Origin: Blakeslea trispora
Lineage: Eukaryota; Mucoromycota; Mucoromycetes; Mucorales; Choanephoraceae
Direction: 5' to 3'
Length of the DNA stretch: 64,000 bases
Assembly: GCA_025331445.1 (NCBI GenBank)
Contig: JAIWNE010000021.1
Coordinates: 310,001 to 374,000 of the forward strand
Positions within the stretch are counted from its first letter, which is position 1. Each line of letters starts with the position of its first letter. Positions 1 through 10,375 of this stretch are shown here, piece after piece. Position numbers and translations under genes: made by a program. Below the pieces are notes generated by a model. That model was not told the origin of the DNA and did no database searches. It saw only the letters and a list, made by a program, of their open reading frames with translations.

Positions 1-72
1 AGCAAGGTGGTAGAAGCCATTATTCAACAAGTTGACTGGTTCTTTGAAAATGAAGATAATACCCAAGAATAG
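1..72 (+). CDS. 3' end of an unidentified protein-coding gene
   Basis: The window opens inside an open frame (frame 1) of 23 codons ending in TAG at 70-72. The tail is acidic and amphipathic, with an Ile-Ile-Gln-Gln-Val-Asp-Trp-Phe-Phe core followed by Glu/Asp/Asn residues, which looks like a real C-terminal helix. A T-rich stretch follows at 108-120. The pantothenate kinase gene ends only 70 bases further on in the opposite direction, so the two are convergent. No family can be assigned from so short a piece. Confidence 0.55.
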   Translation, partial: SKVVEAIIQQVDWFFENEDNTQE

Positions 73-142
73 AAAAATAAACCAAAAAATGTACATGTTA
101 TGTGCCTTTTTTTTTAATATTTTCATTTCGTATGCTTAAGAC

Positions 143-1798
143 TTAATTGAGTTCAGATGAGCGAAGTTCAAGCTTATCTGAATTCTCTAAAACATCAAGA
201 ACTGAGTTAGCATGAGTACTGATGTCAGGCTTATAGTTTTCTGAGAATGAGAATGAATGCCTTGCTTTACGAACAGGTTTATGTTTTAAAAACTAGAAAG
301 AGACAGTTAAGCGGATGAGACGATACAAGCAAAATTTATACTTACTGCTCCTGTAGCACCCAAATGACCTTCGTGGCGCAAAAACAAAGCTTTCATTTCA
401 CCTTTGGACCAGAAATTGATAGCATAAGATAGTGAATTCATAGTAATTGGATGACCTATACAAATGTATGATATAAACAATGCGTTCTCCTTTTCTTTTT
501 TCTCTCTAATAAATGACATTACCTCGAATAAAACATCCGCCGAAATAAATGCGTTGAATGCCATGTTGCTGAGCATTCAAGTAAGCAATTTGACCAATGT
601 TATTGCTCACCATATAGAGTAAACTTTTAGCAATATCAGCAGAAGCAAAGTTACTCTTGTCTTGACGAGCACCCTTTTTGAATACTTTGCCGAAACTAGA
701 TGCTATCCGTGACGATTTCAATCCAAGTTTACTGTAATCAGAGCCGTAGATATCTCCCACTAGTAAATCTACATTTCGATTGTCACCATCTTTAGACATC
801 TCCAACATATCTAAGAGTTGAATTAGCGCTCTATCCCCCCACTTTAATTTATGTGAATCAGCCTTGATAGCTTACCATCAAAGGAAGGTGCATCTGTTAA
901 CATGGACAACAAACCCCAAAGTGTACCACCGCCCAGCTAAATTACAGAGAGGGAAAGAAAAAAAGTATGAGTCATGATTGAAGAAAACAAGGTCATTCAT
1001 CAAATCTTTACCGAGGTACCACTAATACGAGTAAAATCTTGAGGTCCAGGTCCGTCTACTTTCAAAATACTAACACCGGAACCAATATTGACAAGCTAAC
1101 ATTTATATAAAATTTGTTAAGCTATTTTCTCACAGCTGTCAAAGTGAGAAAAAAATGGGGATTTACCATATATGGGTATACATCTTTGGATTTTTCTTCA
1201 AATCGAATTGGATCAGCATCAAGTTCGTTGTAAGTAAATACTTCATAGGGTATCTCTGTTATAAAGAAACTCAGGCCTAGTTTTATTTTTATTTTTGTAA
1301 GAGTCGTCAGCAAATCAAACATGAAAATAAGATAGGTTATTACCTGTAATCAAGCATTCCATTTCGTCTTCTTTCTGTACAACTACACCAGGTAATCGTG
1401 AAGCAAGCTTATCGTAGTATAAATGAGCACCACCACCTGTTGCCTTTAGCACTTGATGGTGAGCACCATGTCGTCTAGCATCCTTCAGCAATGCGACTAT
1501 ATAATCAATACATTCGTCTACTTTTTCCGTTTCAAACTTTTTAAAGTGTAAACGGCCTCCTTTTTTGTCGGTTGATAAAGTAAAGTAAATGACTTTGGCA
1601 AGAGAGCCACCAATCTATAAATATCAAAAAAAGGGGAAAATGAATACAAAGAAATTGACCTTATTTTTTCTTTTTTGTATGATAGGTTACATCGACAGCT
1701 ATTTGAGAGACATGCTCTGTTTGATTAGGCAGCACTATATCTCTTGTTTCATGAGCAGCATAAAATGCTTCGGATACGCTGGCTCCAACAATATTCAT
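143..1798 (-). CDS. Pantothenate kinase (eukaryotic type II)
   Basis: Phosphorylates pantothenate, the first and rate-setting step of coenzyme A synthesis. Eight exons on the minus strand: 1691-1798, 1344-1614, 1167-1276, 1012-1095, 876-936, 523-810, 346-455 and 143-292, giving 393 aa. Diagnostic pieces are the Val-Asp-Ile-Gly-Gly-Ser phosphate-binding start, the GGRLHFKKFET strand, the ATGGGAH segment, VNIGSGVSI, the GGGTLWGL helix, the FGGCFIRG strand and a C-terminal core with RHEGHLGATGA. The start ATG at 1798 gives a short N-terminus directly before the first glycine motif. The last exon (49 codons after the GATGA core) is a poorly conserved tail, so its exact limits are the weakest part. 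It is convergent with the gene ending at 72. Confidence 0.9.
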
Positions 1799-4610
1799 TA
1801 GTGTAGATGATTATATAACAACAAAAGGGGGGAAGAGGGGAACAATTAAACAAAGAAAACAAAAAAAGGTAAAAATAAAATAAAGAGAATAAAAATGACT
1901 CGGTTTGTCAGCCTATTTAATCGGCGCCCTTATCAGTTGGGTGAAAGGATGGGGTTGTACTGGCATTTTGTGCTTGAAATACAGTGAACGCGACATCAAG
2001 TTGCGGACTTAGACAAATTAAAGTGCAGCTTTTTCAATACTCAGTTTGCGGGTTTTTCAAGAATAAATCGCGGTTCTTTGTGGAATCAATTTACAGCTTT
2101 TTTGTGCGAAACTAAATTGCGGTATAGCAATGAAGGAAATGTGAATTCATATAGAATTCTAATTTGATTATTAAGATGCATATCAAGTTAGAGGATACAT
2201 AGCATAAAGTGATTTGATATGCTCTTAGCTCTTTTATTTTGTTTAAACTATTTTTAACATCGGTTTAAAAAGGTAAGATTCAGCAACTGATTTGCCCATT
2301 CAAAGGATTACTATCTATAAAGTGTAAAATCATGTGACATTTATAGTGTTATTCTCTGTGCCACGTCTTGGACACTAAATGAATGTTTGCATTGAATAAG
2401 ACTTCTTGTCTCCAAGTTTTTTTTCAGTTGGCGAAGCGAGTTGCATAACCACGTCCTAAGTGTTGGAAGCCATTACTGACGAAGATCTACATTTTACTAA
2501 GCATGATGTTATAATATATTTGAAGTATTGCGAGGTGGTTTACCATACCCTGAATGAACATCTCCAAGAGCATTATGACTTTGTCTTTACTTGAACAAAG
2601 CCCTTCTGTTTCAGAAGTCAAACATTTGCTAGCTTAAGCACGCCTATGGTTTTGGCTGAAGAGTCTTTAAAGTAGTGGGCAAATATCACGTTCAATAAAT
2701 ACTCACCATCTTGTTTTTGCAATCGACCTAACTAGTTAGAGATGCAAGCGATACAGGCGCAGTCTCTGTAAACTTACTATACATGCCAAACTCAGTGCTA
2801 TCTCCATTCCTTTTTTTTCTTTTTTTAGATGCATGTGCACTTATTAATAGAGAGTACTCGGTTACTTTATGATGTATGAAGCAATGAATACGTTATACCA
2901 TTGATGTCTAACTGAAAATGGGATATACCGCATGATATTAAAAAGGTCAAAGAAAAAGAAGCATTTATTCAGTTGTTTCGTTGACGCTCTCTGCTTTGCA
3001 GCATTGGTGTGAAAACAGTGTCAAATTTACCTCGAGCCTTCACAATTGCCCAAGCGGATGTTGTTGGCCCTGACTTTTTTTTTTTTGAAAGCCCAACAAG
3101 CTATACCTATGAAAGTGATGAATACAGTCATCAATCGATAAAGAAAGAGAAGAAAAAATGAAAAAGTACCAACCTTTCATTGACAAAGCGCGTTTGTGCT
3201 TTCAACAAGCACATTATCAGCTAGCATTCGGTCAGAAGCAATGCATCAAGAGCCTTCTAAAAACATCACCTGTCATTCCAAAAGGTAGCTCATTCAAGCA
3301 AACAAAGCTATTGATTGCTAATTGACAATCATTAGCTATGATCCTTAAAATAATTAGATTTTCCTATGCTCTTTTCTTTATTGTACTCATTTAAGTAAAT
3401 TCGGCTAAGAAACTCCATCTCAAAACATTCATACATTGTTTATTTTCAGGGCAAACGTTTATATATGACTCAGAACATAGCTGAAGCATCATCTTTGACT
3501 TAAAAAGTAAGAGAACCAACAAGTCAGAATGGCAACTTGTTGCAAAAAAGAAAAAGAATGGGAATTCATGAGAAATAAAGAAAGGTTGGCATCCTTCGTA
3601 TGGTTCTACAGTCAAAAGACACTTGAGCCATAAATTTTTTAAAATCAGTTTTAATGTCTGAATGAATTGTGAGGATCTGTTACATTAAGGCCGAAACACA
3701 TGCAAGAAAAGTGCGCGGTGAAACTGTATGAACAACAGTTGAAGCCATTCCACTTGAATTAGTTGGATAGCTATTTCCAACAAGCATTATATAGCTGGAT
3801 GCCAATATCGTAAACAGGCTTTTTCCCCTTCTTAATCGCATGCGATAACTTGGTGCTGGCAAATAGCGTATTTAAAAGTTTGACATAATTTGACTTCACC
3901 CTAAAAGGAAAAAGGGGGAACTAGACGTATACATATCCAGGTTCAAACTAAGGCATAGCGCAGAACATACAATAACTGAGTCATGTTAATAAATTGTTAG
4001 GAATGAATGTCAAGAGTAAGCTTTTCATTTTTTAGAAGCTCCATCTTTTACTTTATATAAATGTATATATTTTATATTATATATGCGATCCGTATCTTTT
4101 AAAATATATTTTTCAACTTCCCAATTCCCTCTTGACTATACACCAACCGTTTTCTTGCTGTTTTTCTCTTTTTTTCAACATAAGAAAATCACTTTCTTGA
4201 ATTCTTATTACCAAACCTTTCCCAGATGTGTTTGGAAATGGGAAGATGCCTGGATTTGAAAGTTAAGGAACTATAGTCTATTTCCGGAAATGGTGGAAAT
4301 GAATTAAATGAATTGCTGCTTGAAACCCTGGACAGTGACTGGTTGTACACCTGGTGGTCTTCATTGGTTCTGCGCCAGAATCCAATTGGGTGATCAAAGC
4401 AACTTGTTGATTTAGAAATATTTTTGTGCCTTATTATAGTTAAAATGAGCTTTACTGCTATTTTTCTTTCTTTCTCTTCTTTCTATCATTCTATAACATA
4501 CTTTATCTTGTTTTTTGTTCCTTTTTTTCAAACAAAGTAAAAAAAAGGACAGACGCTCATTATATTATTATTTAATCAATTATTTATTTCGATACCTCAT
4601 ACACAAGACA
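1799..4610. other. Long spacer without recognisable gene
   Basis: It lies between the divergent starts of pantothenate kinase and the PAQR gene. Both strands have only short, composition-driven open frames. Contents seen: a TA-flanked stretch with four spaced YCGCGG/TTGCGG motifs at 1982-2125, T runs at 2811-2826 and 3078-3087, and a very AT-rich stretch at 4055-4110. A CT-rich tract at 4460-4500 probably belongs to the PAQR promoter. Confidence 0.6.
1982..2125. repeat. Possible degenerate end of a Tigger/pogo-like element
   Basis: A TA dinucleotide at 1980-1981 is followed by CAGTGAACGCGAC, then four related hexamers: TTGCGG at 2001 and 2046, TCGCGG at 2068, and TTGCGG at 2117. Each sits next to an A/T-rich AAAT-type stretch. 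On the minus strand this reads as repeated CCGCAATTTAG-like units ending in CACTG-TA, a layout like the subterminal repeats of pogo/Tigger elements. No matching opposite end was found. The resemblance is an inference and the stretch could equally be promoter binding sites of the pantothenate kinase gene. Confidence 0.25.
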
Positions 4611-5894
4611 ATGGCACCTCCTCAGCTCGTCGAACAACCTCTTTTGGATGAAGGCTTCTTCTCAACCAATTTACATTTGCGTCGATACTCCCAATCTCAT
4701 GTAGTGTCTAATTCTTCTACTAAGGATTCACTTACTATACCACGTGCACGTGGTCGATCATCTTCTACCTCTGTTGTTCAAGGTTCATCTTTGGCAGCTC
4801 ATATATTGGCTACTGTGAACAACAAGTTAAAAGAAGAGGTTTACACTGAATCAGATTTTATCAGCTATATGGACAATCAAGTTCATGAGACTTGGGAAAC
4901 TGCCAAGGCTCTTATGCTTGGTTCAAAACGATTATTGTTAATTGAGGAGCTTCCTAAAGATCGACAGGAGAACCAATATGTTTTGTCTGGCTATCGCTTT
5001 TATCGTAGTACTAAAGAATGCCTCAAATCACTTTTTCGATTACATAACGAAACAATGAACATCTGGAGTCACTTGCTTGGGTTCTTCTTCTTTTCATATT
5101 TATCGATCCATGTGTTTCAGGTAAATAAAGCAAAATCAGTTGAGACAAACACTTTTCTAACAGAACCCCCCTTTTTATCTATAGAAAAAATTCCCTGGTG
5201 CTTCTAGCCGAGATCTATTGATGTTTTCAGCTTTTTCGATGGCATCTCTTACCTGTTTGCTATGTTCCTCAATCTACCATACCTTTATTTGCCATTCAGC
5301 ACGCCACATCAAGAGTTTTACAGCAACGCTTGATTATATTGGCATCACGTTTTTAATAACAGCTTCAATTTCCATCGTGGTTCATTTTGGATTTTATTGT
5401 GACCCAATTCCTCGTAATCGCTATATTATCTTTAGCTGCCTTATTGGCAGTATTGGTGTGATCTTACCTTTCTTTCGATTCTTCGACACAAGACGCTATC
5501 GTCCACTTCGTATTGGGCTTTTTGTTGCTATGGCATTCTCTAGCGTTGTTCCCTTGCTTCACATGACAACCGTGAAAGGAGCCGCCAATACGGCTGTTTT
5601 CTTAAAACCTGCCTTGCTAGGCTCCGCTATGTATGTGTGTGGTGTTACAGTCTATGGCAAGCGGTTTCCAGAAAAATTTTTCCCTGGTAAATTTGATGCT
5701 GCTGGTATGACAAGCCATGCCATCTGGCATATTTTTGTATGCTTGGGCATCTTTGTAAGTTACATAAAAAGAATCCATAGGAAACAAGCTCAGATACCAA
5801 CTCATCTCTCTTTCTCTCTCCTTAGTTTTACTACGTTGGCTCTTTCCATTTTTATAATTTACGCGAAGAATACGGATGTATGCTCAGTAGATAA
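4611..5894 (+). CDS. PAQR-family (adiponectin receptor/hemolysin III-like) seven-helix membrane protein
   Basis: Three exons (4611-5120, 5185-5754, 5826-5894), 382 aa. About 150 N-terminal residues are Ser/Arg-rich and presumably cytosolic, then seven hydrophobic helices follow. The family's zinc site is intact: SSIYH near residues 198-202, Asp in LDYIGI at about 220, and HAIWH with His 348 and 352. Fungal members (yeast Izh proteins) act in zinc and sterol/lipid homeostasis, and the animal relatives have ceramidase activity. The role here is inferred from the family. Both introns restore the frame exactly, and the last exon ends in a short basic tail. A CT-rich tract precedes the start. Another in-frame context upstream of 4611 lacks any motif, so this ATG was chosen. 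Confidence 0.9.
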
Positions 5895-6977
5895 ACCAAC
5901 CTTCAATAGCAAATGCATCAAGCGCAACACATACCCTGTTTTCCTTTCTTTCTTTATAGCCATTCCATTTTGTCTCTCTTGACTCCCTTCACCTTATCTC
6001 TTATTCCGCTTCTAATCCAGAACAATTGTCTGTCTTTTTTTTTATTGTTATTTATGTACAGACTTATTTCAGCGCTTTTGTTCTTAATTCCATCAACACA
6101 TATTAAAAGCTTAATTACATGAACACAAAAATTATTGCTATAAACTTTTTTTTTTATTTCGGTCCTCTACCCTTTATGTGCACGCGCATCAGATTATTAG
6201 TCTGCATATTCTCTCAACTTTGAAACCAAGAATGAGTGCATTGCTTATAGTAAAAAAAAAAAAAGAACTGCATGAGTTTACACTCCCTTTTTGGGGTTTA
6301 ACTTTAGAGCTTTAGAAACGTCATTAAAAAAAGAAACGTCGATTCCTTTCTTGACGGCTTTATTTGCTGAGCTGTTGAGCAGTCAGAAAAGCTGCTTTTC
6401 ACCACTTGAGCAGCAGAAATCATAGTTCTTGTTCTTTATAAGATGCTTTGCTGGCTTCTATCATAATCTAGCTGATTTAGACGGAGTTTAGGACATAATC
6501 ATGTGCTCCATTGCTTTTGTTCGTGAAATGGATCAAAGTAGATCAATCTTTTCCAGTGACCCTCCTAATGCTCTGATTTTATTCTTTGTAGAAAGCTTCC
6601 TGTCTCACTCTCTATTTTCCTATGAGCCAAATTTAGTAGAACTGAATCGAGCAACTAACTATGGGAAATAAGAGCACTTTTTGTTATGTTGGATTATACT
6701 AAGCTTTAATGTCAATGGAATACATTGCTACTCACCATGAAAAGTGTAAACATTTACTACTCTAAGATTGTTTTCTATTTTGTTTTGTTAACTTGACTAA
6801 GCATGTCATTAATTTGTGTACTGTTTCTATGCGCACCAAAGCAAGAATTTAAGCTTGAAAAAAATCAGATACTTGGTCATGTTTGTTGCTATGGCTTTCT
6901 TTGATCATAGTGATTACAAAAGCAGTCAATCAATCAATCTGGAGATGAGCACTTCTTGCTCTATCACTTATCTTATA
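5895..6977. other. Spacer after the PAQR gene
   Basis: Nothing coding is recognised. Short A and T runs occur at 6147-6156 and 6250-6263. The MITE copy starts at its right edge. Confidence 0.6.
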
Positions 6978-7149
6978 CAGTAGTCGCTCGATTTAAGAGT
7001 TGTTTGATATAAGAAGATTCTCAATAAAAGAGAACAGTCCTTTGACTTTTATCGTTTCGAGCGCTAAAATGCCATTCAATTCAAGAGCATGCTCAACATA
7101 AGAGCGTATTTCTCAAGAATATGAACACTCTTAAATAAAGCGACTATTG
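6978..7149 (+). mobile_element. MITE copy A, 172 bases, Tc1/mariner-pogo type
   Basis: It begins CAGTAGTCGC and ends GCGACTATTG. The ends are imperfect inverted repeats with consensus CARTAGTCGCTYKATTTAAG (about 23 bases, 3 mismatches), and the element is flanked on both sides by TA (6976-6977 and 7150-7151). Inside are several related units of the form A-T-rich plus AAGAG (TTTAAGAG, ATATAAGA, AATAAAAGAG, TTCAAGAG, CATAAGAG), like the subterminal repeats of pogo/Tigger elements. It has no coding capacity, so it must be moved in trans. The whole sequence recurs, as its exact reverse complement, at 13227-13398. Confidence 0.85.
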
Positions 7150-7356
7150 TATTTTGTAAAAGCTACAGCAAGAAAATAAAGAGAGAGAGAAATCTTACTC
7201 ATTCACCATTGCGAATAAACATCCCCTTTCAAATCATCCTCATTGCCAATCTGGTCTTATTATCGTAGTAGAGCGTAAGATCAGAATGTTCATATCCACA
7301 TGTATCTTCATATGATAATTGAAAGGCAAAGAACAGAGATTACACGCTATCATTTA

Positions 7357-7821
7357 TTAATCCGACCAAGGTACATCAAACTCTCTTTCAAATCTTTCTC
7401 GATCAAACAAGACTTCCCTCATACTAACTAGTCTCTTAAGCGCTGCAAGGTTATCATGAAACTTTTCGATATAAGGAAGCGTACTAACATCGTAGCCTTT
7501 GCATGCATGTATAACAAGAAGCTGTTGAATACAGGACCTCATCTGTGTTATGGCATCGACGGATGCAGGTGCGAATATACAAACATAGGTTGCATTGCCA
7601 GGAAAGCGATGGTACTGGGAAAATATGGGTTTTTTTCGGGTGCCCTGAGATCCATAAGATATGATATCTAAATGATTCAAGATCGCCTTGATAGAATCTT
7701 CGTCTGTAAAGCCAAGTTGCTCAATTGCATGTATGCAATCTAAAAGTTGCCAATACATGATCCAGTTGTGTCTGCCGGTCAGTTCTTCACTCTTTTTATA
7801 CTTTAAATAGTGATATGACAT
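7357..7821 (-). CDS. Orphan single-exon protein, 154 aa
   Basis: An uninterrupted frame from ATG at 7821 to a stop at 7357. Composition is balanced, with no low complexity, and the C-terminus is charged and distinctive (FDRERFEREFDVPWSD). It looks mostly helical and soluble, with no signal peptide or membrane segment. I do not recognise the family. The coding case rests on length, amino-acid composition and the absence of a similar frame on the other strand. An additional 5' exon upstream of 7821 cannot be excluded. The MITE copy A lies about 200 bases beyond its 3' end. Confidence 0.55.
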   Translation of the reverse strand: MSYHYLKYKKSEELTGRHNWIMYWQLLDCIHAIEQLGFTDEDSIKAILNHLDIISYGSQGTRKKPIFSQYHRFPGNATYVCIFAPASVDAITQMRSCIQQLLVIHACKGYDVSTLPYIEKFHDNLAALKRLVSMREVLFDRERFEREFDVPWSD

Positions 7822-9345
7822 TGCAAGTTCTATTTTTTTCTAAGTTATTTTGTAGTCGAATACAGACGATAAACAAGTACCTTTTCCTGTTGAACAAAGT
7901 CTGACTTGGGAGAGAGAGAGAAAAATAAATATGAAACAATCCATTTATAATGCCTATCCTGCTTAAAATAGATCTCCCATGGAGCATATGATCGTGTTTG
8001 TTTTTGTTCTTTACAGTTTAATTATAGGTGTAGGTCCTTAACTTCGTTAGTAAACACGTTGTCTTCACAACAATATAGGTTAGTTGGAATAGCTATATGT
8101 CTTTGAGTAAGTGACATTAGTGCAAAAAATCGTCAATGGCTAGTTTACTTATCGAGCCCTCCTGAGTATTAGCGATTTTGACTACTAACAGTATTCTTGT
8201 CGCAACACAAATCTTAAAATGCTGGCGATCTTTACTCTGTAAACCTTTATGATCATTTATACTGAAGCACTTGCCTAAGCGAATAATGAGTATAGGACAC
8301 ACACGATTCTTTCAAGCCTTCAATGACATACACGGATAGAGTAAAACTGATTATAAAGAAGTAACAAAATAAGACTAGAGAAGCTAGCGATTGATAATGA
8401 ATGGCACCTAAGCGCACTTTATAGAGAGCAGGATTCAAAGTGCTATGATGAACTTCCCAAAAGAGTGAAAAGTGAAGAAGAGAAGCAAGGGAATCTAAGG
8501 AAAGAGAACTGAACCAAGACCATGAAGTCAAGGAGTTATAGTCAGATAGGTTCGATCAAACAAGCAATTGTTTACCATCAGAGCAGGAGAAAAACATTGC
8601 CATGTTGGTTTGGTAAGACAAAAGACAGTTTTTATTTGTTGCTCGCACATCAAGACAAAAAAAAATCGAATGTTTTATCAACAAAAACATACTTTCCACC
8701 CAAAATCTATTACCTTTGATTGTGAAAGAAAGAACATCTAGTGTGCACTGCTGTGATTATGATATTCGAATATGCATGTTTTTTCGTGTTTACTATTGCA
8801 ATCATTCTTCAAAAGATCTCGTAGCAAGATTAACCATAAGCTAAAGTAGCCTGATTACGATTGGAATTAATGAAGCTTATTGTGCATCAATGATAGGGTG
8901 GTATCTTATATTCCATCATAATGGATTTTGCCAAAGATGTATGATTTAATAGTATACAAACTAATTGAAGGCAGCCAAATGTCCTTTATTAAGACTGACC
9001 TGCTTAGTATATCGTCTTCTTAATGAAATTGATAGATAGAGTAACTTTATGATAAACAAAAGCAGTAGCTCTAGATACAATTCAGTTTTGAATTAAAATA
9101 GTGATTAAACTGTGTAAATGCCAGAGTATACTTTGGTAAACCATTCCTTTTTTAATTCTGATAGTTTTTTTTTTTTTAACCAAGTAATTTTTTTGTTGTT
9201 GATTACTCCGACAAGTTTTGGTGACATTTCGGACCGGAGAGTAATTTTCAGTTGGGCTTCTGATGACCGGATACTGAGCGCGCACAGAGTCTATGAAGGC
9301 AATGAAGCTGATGGCCCTAAGAAATCCTTCCTTTTGTGCTTTAAA
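7822..9345. other. Spacer and uS19 promoter region
   Basis: It lies between the orphan gene and the uS19 start. Small frames of 60-90 codons on both strands have no features of real protein. The right end (about 9170-9345) should be the uS19 promoter and leader. It contains T runs at 9168-9178 and 9188-9194, and a CGGACCGGA motif at 9230-9238 that is related to one near the eL18 start. Confidence 0.5.
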
Positions 9346-10170
9346 ATGGTATGTGAAGATAGGTAGAGAATTAGATGAACACTGAGTAGCAGAGGCCGAT
9401 ATGTATTGGTAAAGCAGAAAGAGAATGCATCCGCTTTGCAAATTGATGGATGAATCGAATTGGGGATATATGGATGCAAGGACAGAAGGGGGAGGAATAC
9501 AACAATTAACACGCTTGAAGACTACGCAACATAATTCCATACATCGCACCACACTATAAGCAACTAACACTGCAAGCAGCATGGATAAGACTGTGGGGCT
9601 ATTGTCAGATCTTTATATTCTTTTTTTTTCAGCACATCGAAGAAAAACAAGCATGTTTTGCTGATGTACTCAGTGTTCTCTATTAAACTACCTTTAAAAA
9701 TTCAAGAAACACTTTTACTGACAACTACATCTTAGGCTGACGAGCAAACTCCCAGAAAGAGAACCTTCCGTAAGTTCACCTACCGTGGTATCGACCTCGA
9801 ACAACTCTTGGACTTGTCCTCTGAACAATTCATGGACCTCGTCCACTGCCGTGCCCGTAGAAGATTCCAACGTGGTCTTAAGCGTAAGCCTATGGGTCTC
9901 ATCAAGAAGCTCCGTGCTGCCAAGAAGAACGCTCCTTCTGGTGAAAAGCCCGAAGTTGTCAAGACTCACCTCCGTAACATGATCATCGTTCCCGAAATGA
10001 TCGGTTCCGTCATCGGTATCTACAACGGTAAGACTTTCAACCAAGTCGAAATCAAGCCTGAAATGACTGGTCACTACCTTGGTGAATTCTCCATCACCTA
10101 CAAGCCTGTCAAGCACGGTCGTCCCGGTATTGGTGCTACTCACTCTTCCAAGTTTGTTCCCCTTAAGTAA
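9346..10170 (+). CDS. RPS15: 40S ribosomal protein uS19 (S15)
   Basis: Component of the small ribosomal subunit head, near the decoding site. The main exon 9736-10170 encodes 144 residues and matches the eukaryotic uS19 pattern throughout: [12 protein letters not shown] start, [19 protein letters not shown] helix, [18 protein letters not shown] and [19 protein letters not shown] end. Codon use is strongly biased to C-ending codons, as expected for a highly expressed gene. The exon lacks a start codon. The best solution is a first exon made only of ATG (9346-9348) followed by GTATGT and a 387-base intron ending CTTAG at 9735, giving 145 aa. The exon 1 position is inferred. Confidence 0.92.
9349..9735 (+). 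other. 387-base first intron of uS19
   Basis: It starts GTATGTG directly after the proposed ATG and ends ACATCTTAG. It is five to seven times longer than typical introns in this window, as is common for ribosomal protein genes. I looked for snoRNA C/D boxes and found no convincing pair. A 166-codon antisense frame crosses its 5' part and is judged non-coding. Confidence 0.6.
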
Positions 10171-10375
10171 ACAATATGTATGTTTCTATACATATGGATT
10201 CTATTATCTACGTCTATTCTTTAACTTTGTTTTAAAGAAAAAGTGTTACAATAAAATCAATCTACACATTCTACATGTATCTTATTGTTCTTTTACAGTG
10301 ATTTTTATTATTATTATTATTTTATCTTTCTGTATCATTTGCTAACGATAGTGTGTCTTTATGAATACAAGATGT

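Noticed and set aside
8545..8570. GGTTCGATCAAAC as a possible tRNA B box
   Set aside because: The last bases do not fit the B-box consensus and no A box or cloverleaf could be built; no tRNA gene was found anywhere in the window.
9082..9582. 166-codon minus-strand frame over the uS19 promoter and intron
   Set aside because: Includes translated T runs (poly-Lys) and no motif; overlaps the regulatory region of a confident gene.
9660..9725. CTGATGTA...CTGA as a C/D snoRNA in the uS19 intron
   Set aside because: The C box is imperfect and no terminal stem is present.
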